Shown: piece after piece, positions 1 to 10,982 of the stretch
Layout: every line of letters begins with the position of its first letter
Numbering within the stretch: the stretch's first letter is position 1
Origin: Glomus cerebriforme
Taxonomy: Eukaryota > Glomeromycota > Glomeromycetes > Glomerales > Glomeraceae
Length of the DNA stretch: 26,794 nucleotides
Direction of reading: 5' to 3'
NCBI GenBank assembly: GCA_003550305.1
Contig: QKYT01000238.1
Span: forward strand, 35,806 to 62,599
Position numbers and translations under genes: made by a program
The notes under the pieces: model-generated
What the model was told of the DNA's origin: nothing
Databases searched by the model: none
What the model saw: only the letters and a program-made list of their open reading frames with translations

Positions 1-669
1 TGTAATTTTATTTGCTCTACAACTTTACTTAATCTCATAAAGTAGGTTTTGAATGCTGATTTTGAGTTTAATATAGAGAAACTACAAATTTTACTTAATA
101 TATATAAGTCACAAAACAGTTTTCTTAGCAGAGCCAAATTTTCTTAAGTCATAATGAGAGTTTGCTTAGCAGAGTTGAAAATAGTTTGCTTATTGATTAT
201 AGTAAATTTTGAAATTTTTATCTGACCTATACATAGATTGTTCGGGGTTCTCTAATTCCTAATAAGCTGAAGCTTTTATTATTCACTAAATTGAGATGAT
301 TACTTATGTAAAGAATTTGGTCCTTTTTAAGAATCTTGATCCTTAATATACCTATTATAAAAGAAAACTCTTGAATAACATTTTTTCTTACTTCTAATTC
401 CTGATATAAATATTATTGATATTATATCCATGTTTTTATTTTATCTTTTTTTTGCTTTTTCTAAATAATAATATATTATGTTACCTTAAGGGGGTTAAAT
501 TAAGAAAACATTATCTGTTAAATGAAACTAAATATATATATAATAATAAGAGTAATCAATTACTAAAAGATGATTAGCTATTTATCAATTTTTTGATATT
601 TTCTTATTCTTCACTCTTTATATTCAACAAATGCTAATTTTTTAGCTTAAGTTACTAATTAAATCAGAT

Positions 670-816
670 ATGAAAAAACAAGAGTTAAAACATCACTCTG
701 CTTTTGAAGTATTAGAACGTAATGTTAATATAAATCAGGTTTTAGAAATGCAAGATATTTTAAAAACTGATACTCCTTTCATTTTTTCACTAATAGAAAA
801 TGATTATAAATTATAA
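670..816 (+). CDS. Small hypothetical ORF, possibly a remnant
   Basis: An ATG-to-TAA frame of 48 codons (begins MKKQELKHHSAFEVLERN) stands inside otherwise AT-saturated noncoding DNA. It is slightly more codon-like than its surroundings, with a mix of charged and hydrophobic residues. I do not recognise the family, see no domain, and see no clear splice sites joining it to other exons. It could be chance or a fragment of a mobile-element protein. Confidence that it is a real gene is low. Confidence 0.12.
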   Translation: MKKQELKHHSAFEVLERNVNINQVLEMQDILKTDTPFIFSLIENDYKL

Positions 817-2073
817 TTAAAGATAAATATTAAACTTATATATCAGAAAAAGACTCTTCCTACTGTATTAAACCCATATTTTAACTCTGCGAAAAGTACT
901 TTTACTACTAAAAAACTCCATGCTAGGCTAACTTTTGAGTTCACCAAAAGTAGTCACAAGTTTTACTCTTTCATCTTGTATTTATAGAAGGTACCTTAGA
1001 ATATCAAATAGCCCTTTGAATATCAACTTGGAATAAGATGTAGGTGACTAGAAGTTATTAGAAATCTGTCTTGCAAAAAAACTTGGTGAACTGAAAACTA
1101 TTATACATACTTCCCAAAGCTTTCTAATTAACTTCAGCAATGTAGAAATACTTTTCCTAAGATTAAAAAACCATTTTCTTAATGCAAAATAGTAAAAAGA
1201 GCTTTGCTCCAATTATAAAATATAGATAATTTAAAAGTTAAAACCTTAATTATAATTAAAAACAAATATTTATTAAAATATTTCTTAATTTTAATTTAAA
1301 ATTACTATAATATAAATATCAAAATTCTATAATAAAAATAACAAAGTTTATAATGCAAAATCTATAATAAACAATAAAAAATCTTAAATAAAATTTAATT
1401 CTATAATAGAATTTTAATTAATTAAAAATTAAGCTTTATTATGAAAGAAATTAATTTATAAAATAAAAAAAAATTTTAAATTTATTTGCTTATATAATAT
1501 ATAGAAACCTAAAAAATTCTAAACAACTTATATTATAGAGAAAATTATTTAAATCATAATATACTAAAACTAATAAGAAATATAAAATAATAAAATATTA
1601 ATTGTATATATAATTTTTTTTTACTAATAAGTTTTAGTAAATTAGATTAAATTTAAAAACCATTCAGTAGTTTTTTTTTAAAAAAAAAAATATAACTCTA
1701 AATAAGCTTTATAAAACAAAAAAAAGGATATAAATCAGATTATTAGATAGTAAGATAATTACAAAAAACAAAGCATTAATTTTGGTACAAATCAGTTATA
1801 AGTTGTATATTAATTCTTCAGAATTCTTAATATAAATTTAATCAGTCATTTTTATATTAACAATCAGATTAGTATTATTATCTTGCAGATTTTTTTTTTG
1901 TTAAAAATAAATAAATGCAGATTGATAAATTTTATTATTGTAAATGGAAATAATGCTGCAACTAGACTTTACTCCTATAACTTGCAACTGCAACTCTAAG
2001 TTTTTTATATAATCATAATTACACAACTATTTAAAAAAATGGTTGAGATGTCCCATTCCCATAATCCATTATA

Positions 2074-2107
2074 GGCGCGGGGCGCAGCTGACGAATTGCG
2101 GCGCAGC
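2074..2107. other. GC-rich island in AT-rich flank
   Basis: A short block holds two copies of GGCGCAGC-type sequence separated by a TGACGAATTGC spacer, in a region otherwise nearly devoid of G and C. It resembles the surviving end of a mobile element more than a gene. No ORF or RNA structure is assignable. Confidence 0.35.
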
Positions 2108-2207
2108 AAAATTAACAAAAAAAATTTTTTTAATAAGTTAACATTCTTAACATGCCTTGAGAAATTGTATAGTAAACGTAATTTTGCTGTTCTGCAAGTT
2201 TAGCGAC

Positions 2208-2325
2208 AAAGGCGGTTTTGAATGTTTAATGTTACTTTTGGTCTATTTAATAAAACTATCTTTTTTCGCGAGGATAAATCAATTATTTATATGTAAAGTC
2301 AAAAACAACATTTAAAACCGCCTTT
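2208..2325. repeat. Inverted repeat pair around about 75 bp
   Basis: The left arm at 2208-2228 (AAAGGCGGTTTTGAATGTTT) and right arm at 2306-2325 are reverse complements with one mismatch over about 19 bp. The GC-bearing arms stand out in AT-rich DNA. The spacer carries a TTTTTTCGCGAGG stretch. It may be a small MITE or a solo hairpin; no target-site duplication could be fixed. Confidence 0.55.
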
Positions 2326-2467
2326 CGAACTCTAAGTAAACTTATTGAGCGTGTACGTTATATTAAAGGTTTAGAGAACTTACGATTTTTTAAAGTTGTC
2401 TGATCATCTCTTACGTATTTATACAATTTATCAGTAAGGAATCAAAGATGAACTTTATTTGATAGAT

Positions 2468-3803
2468 TTAAAATTCAGGTAGAAAATAATCATTATATAT
2501 TCTTTCTGAATATTTTAAAAGATTTGGAGGAACTTTCACCCTTCTAAGTGGAATGTTCAAAATAACGTGAATATAAGAAAAAATAACGGCATCGATAATG
2601 GTAGGCAATCTAAAAAAAAATAAAAAAGCTAATTAGAATCCAATTTTCATTTGAAAGTTAATTTCTTGTCCTTCTAAAATACCTTGATCCAAAGAAATAA
2701 TCGGTATCTCCCAAAACAGTAGAAATTGCTTGTAATGCTTCATCAGCTTCTTGATATATCTATAAATTTATAATTATATTAATAACACTTAATGAACAGT
2801 TGACTTATATATAGAAATAAAATATAATATTAACTTCTTCCTTGTCTAACACTGGTTTTCTTGTTAATAATTCCTTAACAGCTAGGTTTTTATACTTATG
2901 AAAAAGTACTTTATCTAACGGCTTAGCATAATGTCCAACATATTTTTTATGTGTCATAAGTTCATTTGCAGGTTCACACCAAAGATAGTAAAGCTAAAAA
3001 AAAAAATAAATTAAAAAATTAATAACAGAAAATATTTGAGAAAGGAATTGCTAACTTATTATATAAATGTCAAGAAATTGTAGGTCAAAAAATTTAGATG
3101 GAATTATTTACCAATGCATTTCGCAACTTATTATCAGCAAACGCGATATATGCTTGTGAATTTGCTTCTTGTTCATTAGTTAAACTTCCAAGATTTTCAG
3201 AATACTATATATATATATTTTTTTTGAAATTATTAAATAGTAAATTATATCAATAACCAATTAATTAATTTTATTAACCGACCGAATCATAAACATGCTT
3301 CTCTATAGCATCATCAACAAGAACATCATCAGTTGATAACATTAAGAATGGAAGTTTTCCTGGTTATTTCATATAATTAGTTAGAGTATTATAAAAACTC
3401 AATTAATTTAAAAAAAATTAGGTGTACCTGAAGGTGACATTAATGGTTCATTTGAACGCTTGGTTTCGAATTCAAATTTACCAAATTTCAAAAAAGTCTA
3501 AAAAATACAATAAATAAATCGATTCATTTTTATTTTGTCTTATAAATAATTAATCGTATCAATTACCTGCCATTTTACACATTCCTGGTCAAAAGAAGTC
3601 TCTTGACCTGATTTCCAACCTGGTCCCCATATATATAAACTTGGGACATCAAGTTCTCGTATACCATAAAGAGATCGATGCGTCTTTAGTGGAAATTTGT
3701 TAAGAAATTGACGAATACTTTGTTGTATTGGGTGGTTGTTTATCGCATTTCGCCAAGTTTGGTCAGGCATATTGATTAGAGATAGATAGTTTTTCATTTG
3801 CAT
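2468..3803 (-). CDS. SAM35: SAM35/metaxin-like SAM complex subunit
   Basis: Likely a subunit of the mitochondrial outer-membrane sorting and assembly machinery, which inserts beta-barrel proteins. Seven exons join in frame: 3567-3803, 3428-3497, 3283-3359, 3112-3204, 2835-2993, 2683-2759 and 2468-2609, giving 284 codons. The N-terminal third has a Sam35/Tom37-like start (FPLKTHRSLYG, PSLYIWGPG, then ECVKWQ) and the metaxin signature SPSGKLPF in a GST-N-like fold. The C-terminal part has GST-C metaxin features (YYLWCEPAN, DYFFGSR, then LPTIIDAVIFSYIHVIL). I took the ATG at 3803. The frame is open upstream to a stop near 3875, so a further 5' exon or other start is possible. No membrane anchor is obvious. 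Metaxin homology is firm; the choice of SAM35 over SAM37 rests on the N-terminal pattern. It is divergent from VTC1, with starts 328 bp apart. Confidence 0.8.
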
Positions 3804-4131
3804 AAAATATATATATTCAGTGTTGATCGACAAGTCATATTTATCACATGCTGCTGCATTGCACAGATTATATAATCATTCAGTTTTTGCCATTGTAAGA
3901 GCGGAAAATAGTAGTTACTAAATCTTGCCTTAAATTCTTAAATCTTGCCAATTGGAGAAAAAAATTAATAATGCAAGACATAGGGCTGAAAAGGAAGGCT
4001 GAATTGCGTATAAACTGTGTACAAAATGCAAACAATACAATTATTATAAAAGCGTAGGGAAGATAATACGGTTTAACGAAACATTTTTTGATAATCAAAA
4101 ATATCGGAAAGTTTATATCATATTTTTCATA
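3804..4131. promoter_or_regulatory. Divergent promoter region SAM35-like / VTC1
   Basis: This 328-bp gap separates two divergent start codons, so both promoters must lie in it or overlap the 5' ends. I see no long ORF with family support and no clear TATA box. A longer first exon for the minus-strand gene would take up part of it. Confidence 0.5.
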
Positions 4132-4745
4132 ATGTCTACCCAACCACTTCTTCAACAACAAAAACGTATAGCTCTTCCTACCAGAGTTGAACCAAAAGTA
4201 TATATCATTTCATTGTAAAATCCATTTGAAAACTTGTTGATTTTATTTATTCCTTTTTTTTCTTATATATATATTTTTTTTTTTATCACGTCAATAGGTG
4301 TTCTTCGCAAACGAACGAACATTCCTCTCGTGGCTACATTTTACCGTCGTTTTAGGGGGTCTTGCAATCGCACTTCTTAACTTTGGAGACAGAGTTGGGA
4401 AGATTTCGGCTGGTGTCTTTACTTTTGTTGGTATGTTGTATGAAATTTTAAATTATTAATTCAATTCGATAAATTATATAACTCCTTTATTGATCAATAG
4501 CCATGGCCGTTATGGTTTACGCCCTGTACACATTTCATTGGAGGGCAACAAAGATAAGGAAGAGGGAAACAGGTCCGTATGATGATAGATATGGACCAAC
4601 ATTTCTCTGCTTTTTTTTAGTTGGTAATTATCTTTTAATAATTTATTCAAAATTTTCAATTTAAAAAAAAATAACGTAATCTTATAAATTAATAGCCGCA
4701 GTGGTAACGAACTTTGTCCTCCGTTTCACATCAGATAAAAATTAA
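4132..4745 (+). CDS. VTC1: Vacuolar transporter chaperone VTC1
   Basis: Small membrane subunit of the VTC complex, which makes polyphosphate from ATP and passes it into the vacuole. Four exons (4132-4197, 4298-4430, 4501-4623, 4696-4745) give 123 codons, the usual VTC1 length. A short cytosolic N-terminus ends in ALPTRVEPK, followed by the DUF202 domain with three hydrophobic segments at about residues 31-49, 58-78 and 100-118. Conserved blocks are [12 protein letters not shown] (24-35), [13 protein letters not shown] and GPYDDRYGP (91-99). Unlike VTC2-4 it has no SPX or catalytic tunnel domain, as expected for VTC1. All introns are GT-AG and 72 to 100 bp. In arbuscular mycorrhizal fungi polyphosphate is the form in which phosphate moves to the host root; that link is general knowledge and not visible here. 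It converges on JJJ1 with 347 bp between stops. Confidence 0.96.
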
Positions 4746-5092
4746 ATCAACAATCTGTATTTTCCCTTTTTTTATTGCTTTCACATAACTTTGATAGCAT
4801 AATTTACGAAAAGATATTGACATTTTTTCACATTTTCGGTTTTATATAAATATAATAGACAACTCATATTTACTGCGTGTGACATGTTTGATATGTATTG
4901 TTTAATAAAATTTAAAATTTAATCTCTCGAAATGTTCGCACTGTTGAAAAATTAAATGTATAATTGTTAATGAATACGAATTATATGTTTATTATTATAA
5001 ATAATTAAACAATTTACACCCGCCTATGTTCCACTAATCTTAAATTAATTTTAATTTTATGCCGGATTCTTTGAATGCTCATTAGTATTATT
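4746..5092. other. Convergent 3' intergenic region VTC1 / JJJ1
   Basis: This AT-rich 347-bp stretch lies between two converging stop codons and must hold both 3' UTRs and poly(A) sites. An AATAAAA-type signal for VTC1 lies near 4902-4910. I see no other gene. Confidence 0.5.
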
Positions 5093-7126
5093 TTACTTTT
5101 TCTTTTTCTTTTTACCTGCTTCCGCAAGTGCGTGATTAGTCTCCTTGATATGTTCAAACAACTTATTTCTGGTTGGAAATGCTTGTGAACATACGTTACA
5201 CCTAATCTATAAAGGAAATAATTAGAAATATAATATAAGAATATAATGAGAAAATTGTGACAAGTGAATCACCTGGGTAGATGCTTCTTTCTTCTTTTTC
5301 TTTTTCTTTTCCTTTTTAGGATTACCCTCAGTTTGATCATCATCGACATCCTTTAAGAAATATGGAGTTGCTCCCGATTCTTCATCTGACTCAAAGCCTC
5401 CACGAGAAGTTATCGTTGTTTTTTCTAATAATTCAGATATATCATCCTCTTTTGGTGTCTTTTCAGATATACCATTTTTTTGAAAACTTTCCTTCGTTAA
5501 ATTCACTTTCTCATCATTAGTATTACCCCAATTAGGAGTCTTCTGTTTTTTCTTCTGTTTCTTGTTCTTTTTGAATGCTTTCTCATGAGGAAATAAATCA
5601 TTCTCTTCCACTTTGTCATATTTAATGTCCTGTGTATCCAATTTTATATCTTGAACATTTTGTGATGTGGAAACGTCATCTTTAAATTTTAATTCATTTT
5701 CTAATTTATTTGCTTCTGCATTACTTATTAATTCTTCGTCTTCTTCGACCATTTCTTCTTTCAATAATTCGACATTATTAATGTGCTTTTTACTCCTTTC
5801 ATGATTTTTCCATGTATTTTCATTTTTGAAACTTTTATTACACGCCACACAAAAATATTCATTATCTGGCTCATCTTTAAAATCTTCCTCTTCTTCCTCT
5901 TCCTCTTCATCTATTTTTGTCCAGTCCTGCTCTTGATAATCTTGTAATTTAGCAACCCGCTCTGCACGTATGCGCGCGGCTATTGATTTAACTTCTGCAT
6001 TCTGTGCTTCCCTTTTTAATTCTGCAAGTGCTTTAAACTCTTTATAACGTGGATCTCTTTTCTTCACATATTCAACCAATTCCTGAAAAATTATTTTATT
6101 TAAGATATTTAAACAATGCATTAAAAAATCGAATGAATTAAATAAAAACTTACCCGCACAGTGTCGTTGTATTCTCTGCGAGCAGTTTCCCGCGATTTTT
6201 TATTTTCTTTTTTCATTTTTTTCTTATAAATTCGATCAGGTGCCTACTTCAATAATATTTTCATTTAATTTTCAAAAAAAAAGAACGTTCAGTTATCTAA
6301 ATAGTTCACTTTACCTCCGATAATCGAAATTTGTCAAACCATTTAAAACTTTTTTGGGTGGAGAAATTTAACCATGAAGTATAGAAATTTTTAATTGGAT
6401 TCGAGTCATCCAAATCAATTGGTATTGTGCTATCGCCAAATGATGGATACGGATGAAAATCATCAGCATCTTCCCCGCGATCATTTAAATAAGCATCTTC
6501 CTCTTCCTCCGCTAGTTTTTGAAATATTTTTCTATATACTGTGTAGAAACCCTACAATCAAGTATATTAATTAGTTATAATTAAGAATTAGCTTAACTGC
6601 CAATTCATTTACTATACCGTCGTACTATCATCAAATCCTTGGTAACACGCTTTGGTAAAGAACCTCATTAGATCTTCGACGCTAGTTCCCTGGACGCTAG
6701 TTCTGAATCTCCATCTTGAACTACTTTCATCATAGTCATCATCGACTTCATAAATATCATCATCTAGAAATAATTTTTTTTTCAATAAGCACTTATTTAA
6801 AACAAAATCATTTTAAAAATAAATTGACCCTTACCTTCTCTTAGAATAGCGTCTCTATGGCCATCATACCTACAAGTTAAATTAATTTGAATGAACTATC
6901 TTAATCTAATAACATAAAACCAAATGAATTACCATTCTCGTTCGTGAGGGTCAGATAAAACGTCATAAGCTTCTTGAATAAGAGCAAATTTTTTTGTAGC
7001 CTCGTCAACTCTATGATAATTTTTATCAGGATGCCATTCTAAAGCTTTCCTACGGTATGCCTTTTTTATATCTTCTCCAGATGCTATGCGATCTACTTCA
7101 AGAAGTTCGTAATAGCAAGTACGCAT
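5093..7126 (-). CDS. JJJ1: J-domain ribosome biogenesis factor JJJ1/DNAJC21
   Basis: Cytosolic Hsp40 that works with Ssa-type Hsp70 to release and recycle 60S maturation factors. Exons in order are 6933-7126, 6835-6869, 6618-6724 (or to 6764), 6315-6551, 6154-6243, 5273-6082 and 5093-5206; about 528 codons, against 531 in human DNAJC21. The J domain spans residues 1-65 with HPD at 32-34. A DNAJC21-type linker follows ([17 protein letters not shown], then [10 protein letters not shown]). A charged helix with an acidic run leads to a C2H2 finger (C299, C302, H315, H321), a Lys/Glu-rich spacer, and a second finger (C494, C497, H510, H516) before a Lys-only tail. The third exon has a frame conflict: the best-looking acceptor at 6764 gives an acidic peptide that hits a stop, while an AAAG acceptor at 6724 keeps the frame. 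It shares a 405-bp divergent 5' region with the ubiquitin hydrolase gene. Confidence 0.93.
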
Positions 7127-7531
7127 TTTATTTTATCTTTCTCAACGATATCTAAAGTTCATTCAATAAAGGCAAAATAATAACATAAAATTGTAATTAA
7201 TGAAACCTTCATATATTAAGGATGAAACTATGACAACAAAAACAGATCTAAATTTAACGATCTAAAGATTTTTTCGGAAAAAAAAATGAATGTGCTAAAA
7301 CTATTCTAGAAATTTGGTTAGAAACGTGGTTATCTGTTTGTATGTCAAAAGTAGTAGTACGATTTTGGAATTTTTAAAAGTGACTCCCGTTTTTTGGGGT
7401 TAAATGAAGATCAATTTATTATTTTTTATTATTATAGCCAATCAAGCTTCAATTTATTCCAGTTAAATATAAGGAAAATTTGTGCAGTAACAAAAGGGTC
7501 AAGAACTAGATTAAAATACAAACTAGATAAA
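7127..7531. promoter_or_regulatory. Divergent promoter region JJJ1 / ubiquitin hydrolase
   Basis: A 405-bp gap lies between divergent start codons. It is AT-rich with several poly-A/T tracts suited to open fungal promoters (for example the A-run near 7280). No recognisable regulatory palindrome or supported ORF is present. Confidence 0.45.
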
Positions 7532-10436
7532 ATGTCACTTTTAAAATGGATTGGAATGGTAAGCTGACTCTGTTTATACCTATTTGACTTGCTTACTTTG
7601 AAGAAGATAGAATTAAATTTATACAAGCAAAATGTAACTTTTATTTTTTCTAACTTGGTTTCTTTATAGGGTGATTCGAGAAAAACTACTACCAACGAGC
7701 CTTGGAGTAGTGGGTCTGAAAAATATTTCGGTTTGGAAAATGTAAGAACGTTTTTAAAATTAATATATTGAACGGGAAGGTTATAAACTAAAGAACCCAC
7801 GAAAACCTTTTACCACAACAGCATTAACTCTTTTTTCTTTTGTTCGTGAATATCAACATTTTACAGTTCGGAAATACTTGGTGAGATATTCTTTCTAAAT
7901 TATTCATTATTTAATCAATTTCATCCAGTTTTCTACCTTTATTTATTTATTTATTTTGTATAACATTAGTTATTGCAATTCTATTTTACAAGCACTTTAT
8001 TTTTGTAAACCATTTCGAGAGTGCGTTATCAACTTCCCGAACGGAACAAATGGTTTGTTAGCACCTCCCATGTCACCTATTAATTCACAAACATTAACGT
8101 CATCACTTACAAATGGTATTGCTTCCAAAAAAGATGTAAATGGTATAGGTGAAAATAAAGGTAATAATATTTTTAATTGGTATTTTGGTTAAAATCTTCT
8201 TATTCCACTAAACAATTTATATTTTTTTTCAGCGAATGGTGATGGATCATTATCCAATGGATTTAATGAAGATACTTTATTTAGTGCATTGAAAGAATTA
8301 TTTTGGAAGATAAGCAGTCAGAAAAAAAGGACCGGTGTTATGGCACCAAATGGTTTCATAGCGAAATTAAGGAAAGAAAATGGTAAATATTTATTCTCTT
8401 TATTGTGTATATCATTGTTTTTATTGACATTATGTTATTTATTAATTTTTAGTTTCATTTTTATTTCTGGAATAGAACTTTTTCGTTCAACGATGCATCA
8501 AGATGCACATGAATTTTTAAACTACATTCTTAACGCTGTGGCCGAGAATGTAATGGAACAACAAAGGAAAATAGAAGAATTAGAAAGACAAAGAGAACAA
8601 GAGCAACGCTGTGATATCAGTGAAAAGTCAAAATCATCAGTAAATGGTACAAGTATAAATGAAAGTGAAGAGAGTGGCGTTTCAGGTAGTTATTAAAGTC
8701 TTTCATAATGATATAAATATAATTTTCTCAGTATATTTTTTCTATATCAAAGCCGATGGAAGTTCTTTCAAAGGTTCAGAAATTACACCCTCTTTAAAGA
8801 CAACTTGGGTACATAAATTATTTGAGGGCACTTTAACAAATGAAACCAAATGCCTGACTTGTGAAACTGTGAGTTAAATAAAAAACTTTAATAATTGTTA
8901 ATATTTAGTTTGAATTTTTATTAAACTGTTATTTTTTTTATATTCAAGATCACAAGTAGAGATGACCCCTTTCTAGACCTTTCTATTGATATTGAACAAA
9001 ATTCTTCTGTTACATCTTGTTTGAGACAATTTTCTGCAAGTGAAATGTTGGTTCACCAGGATAAATTTTTTTGTGATATGTGTTGTGGATTACAGGAGGC
9101 TGAAAAGAGGTATGCAAGTTACAGTATGTTAATTTTCTTTATAATTAATATAATAAGTTTTATATCGAATCCTTTAATAGGATGAAAATTAAAAAATTGC
9201 CAAATATATTAGCGTTACATTTAAAACGCTTTAAATATCAAGAAAGGTTACAGAAATATATTAAATTATCATATAGAGTAGTGTTTCCTTTTGAATTACG
9301 GTTGTTTAATACGGTAACATTTCGTTTAGTTATTTCAATAATTATTTCATCAAAGTTCTTCATTAATGGTTTTTATTTCGGACATAGTGTGATACTACTA
9401 AAGATCCTGATCGTCTTTATGAACTTTATGCAATATGTGTTCATATTGGAAGGTGAGATATATATTAATTAATATGTATAATTTTTTTAAGACATTTCAA
9501 ATTTATTAACAAAATATTCTTTAAAGTGGTCCATATCATGGCCATTATGTGACACTAATAAAGAGCATGGGACAGTGGCTTTTATTTGATGATGATACTG
9601 TAGAGGTACAGTAATATAGGACTTGTTGTTATTAAATAATTTTTAATACATTATTTATATATATATTTTTTTATTAGCCGGTAGATGAAAGTGAAATTCA
9701 AAAATATTTTGGAGATTTACCGGCAACTGGATCAGGATATGTATTATTTTATCAGGCTTGTGATTTAGATCTAAGCTCACTTGGACTGCCGTATCCTGTT
9801 TGGGCAAATAATGTAGCCTCTAGTGCATCATCAGCAGATTTTGAAGTATCAGCGGAGGGAGCTGCTGAATCAAATTCTATAGATGCACAATCCACATCAA
9901 CTACAACTAATGGTATTAGTGAAAATAGTAACTATAATACTACTACACCTTCAATAAACAATGAAGAACCTAAACGGGAGCGTCAAACTCCTGTAAGGGA
10001 ACCATCATTTTCTGAACGTTGGACTATATTAAGTTCGAGGAAAAAAGATAATAATAATCAAGATAAACGTAAATCACATGGTGATCAAGATTCAAAGGAC
10101 AATGATGACAATAATACACATGAAAAATCATCTTCACACGAAAAAGAAAAATCACATGAAAAAACAGGATGGTTTGGTACAAAATCTAATAATAGATCAA
10201 ACAAAGAAAAGGATAAAGATAAGAAAGACGATAAAGATGAAAAAAAGACTTCATCAAATCTGGAATCTTTATTCGAGGAGAGCACTAGTAATAATACACA
10301 AACGAGTAAAAAAGATAAGAAAGCGGAAAAAGAAGAAAGGAAAAGAGAAAAGAAAGCTAAATCGGAGAATAAAAAAATGGAAAAATTAGCAGCAGCAGCA
10401 GTGAGTGTCAATGGAATTAAATCCGGAACTATTTGA
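7532..10436 (+). CDS. UBP9: USP12/USP46-type ubiquitin hydrolase (Ubp9/Ubp13)
   Basis: Cysteine protease that removes ubiquitin; this subfamily is activated by WD40 partners (UAF1 in animals, Bun107 in fission yeast). Exons: 7532-7558, 7670-7741, 7867-7880, 7970-8160, 8233-8382, 8476-8685, 8753-8868, 8949-9109, 9181-9313, 9388-9452, 9527-9605 and 9678-10436, giving 658 codons. The Cys box is [20 protein letters not shown] with catalytic Cys38, whose codon is split by intron 3. The finger has C255/C258 and C302/C305. The His box is [10 protein letters not shown] (His about 386), followed by [16 protein letters not shown] Ser/Asn- and then Lys/Glu-rich disordered tail of about 220 residues follows the catalytic domain. 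Exon 3 is only 14 nt. A good donor at 10401 (GTGAGT) and acceptor ending 10591 could instead splice to a tiny last exon at 10592-10600, replacing the last residues by VQ. Confidence 0.93.
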
Positions 10437-10982
10437 TTTTGAATTAAGAATTTATTTGGATTTGGAATAAAATTTTTCTTTCCTTCTTTTTTAAAAAAAT
10501 AATATATATATATATTATTCTCCCTCATTGGCTATTTTCTGATATTCTTTCTTTTCGTTTTAATTTAAATATATTTCTTTTATATTTATAGGTGCAATAG
10601 GTCACCACCTTAATTTTTTGTTTATTTTAGCAGTAGTATTCACTTGTATGATATTATAAATTACGAAAAATTATTTTTTTTTCTTCAAACTAAACACTAA
10701 TTTCTTTAATTCTCATTCAATTGTCCAGAACACTCTTTATTATTGTACATTAGAGGACTTTTTATTTAATAATGGGCTATTTAGAGGATAGGATTAAAGA
10801 AAAATTACTATAACTGATAAATTTAATTGACTTTTTTTTAATTATTCTCATTATTATTATATTATTTTATTATTCTTTGGTTGTCTTTTTTCAAAAAGTA
10901 TAATGATATTTGTACCTATAAGAATGTTTAATTAATAAATTAAAATTATATAAGGAAGGATATTTATTTTCACTATTCACAA
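10437..10982. other. Convergent 3' intergenic region
   Basis: AT-rich space between the converging ubiquitin hydrolase and SARAF-like genes, holding both 3' UTRs. It contains a TA microsatellite near 10502-10517 and the possible last exon of the hydrolase at 10592-10600. No other gene is seen. Confidence 0.5.
10592..10600 (+). other. Possible alternative last exon of the ubiquitin hydrolase
   Basis: After a TTTATAG acceptor, the nine bases read Val-Gln-stop in the phase left by a GTGAGT donor at 10401. Splicing the 191-bp intron would change only the extreme C-terminus. Whether it is used cannot be told from the sequence alone. Confidence 0.45.

Larger units (their letters stand above)
1..2467. 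other. AT-rich gene-free left flank
   Basis: No family-recognisable coding sequence is visible on either strand. The stretch is dominated by A/T homopolymers and short TA-rich runs, with a T-run followed directly by an A-run near 1671-1690. The only compositional break is a small GC-rich island at about 2074-2107, followed by an inverted repeat at 2208-2325. The DNA looks like degraded repeat or transposon sequence flanking the gene-dense block. Confidence 0.6.

Noticed and set aside
3880..4161. 93-codon minus-strand ORF with hydrophobic stretches
   Set aside because: It overlaps the VTC1 start and first exon on the other strand and has no family resemblance; it is an antisense shadow in the divergent promoter.
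7432..7800. 122-codon minus-strand ORF
   Set aside because: It is antisense to the first two exons of the ubiquitin hydrolase, which are supported by conserved protein sequence and splice sites.
10085..10528. 147-codon minus-strand ORF rich in Ser and Phe, and a 103-codon plus-strand ORF in another frame
   Set aside because: Both are shadows of the Lys/Glu-rich tail of the ubiquitin hydrolase; low-complexity GAA/AAA codons leave the other frames open.
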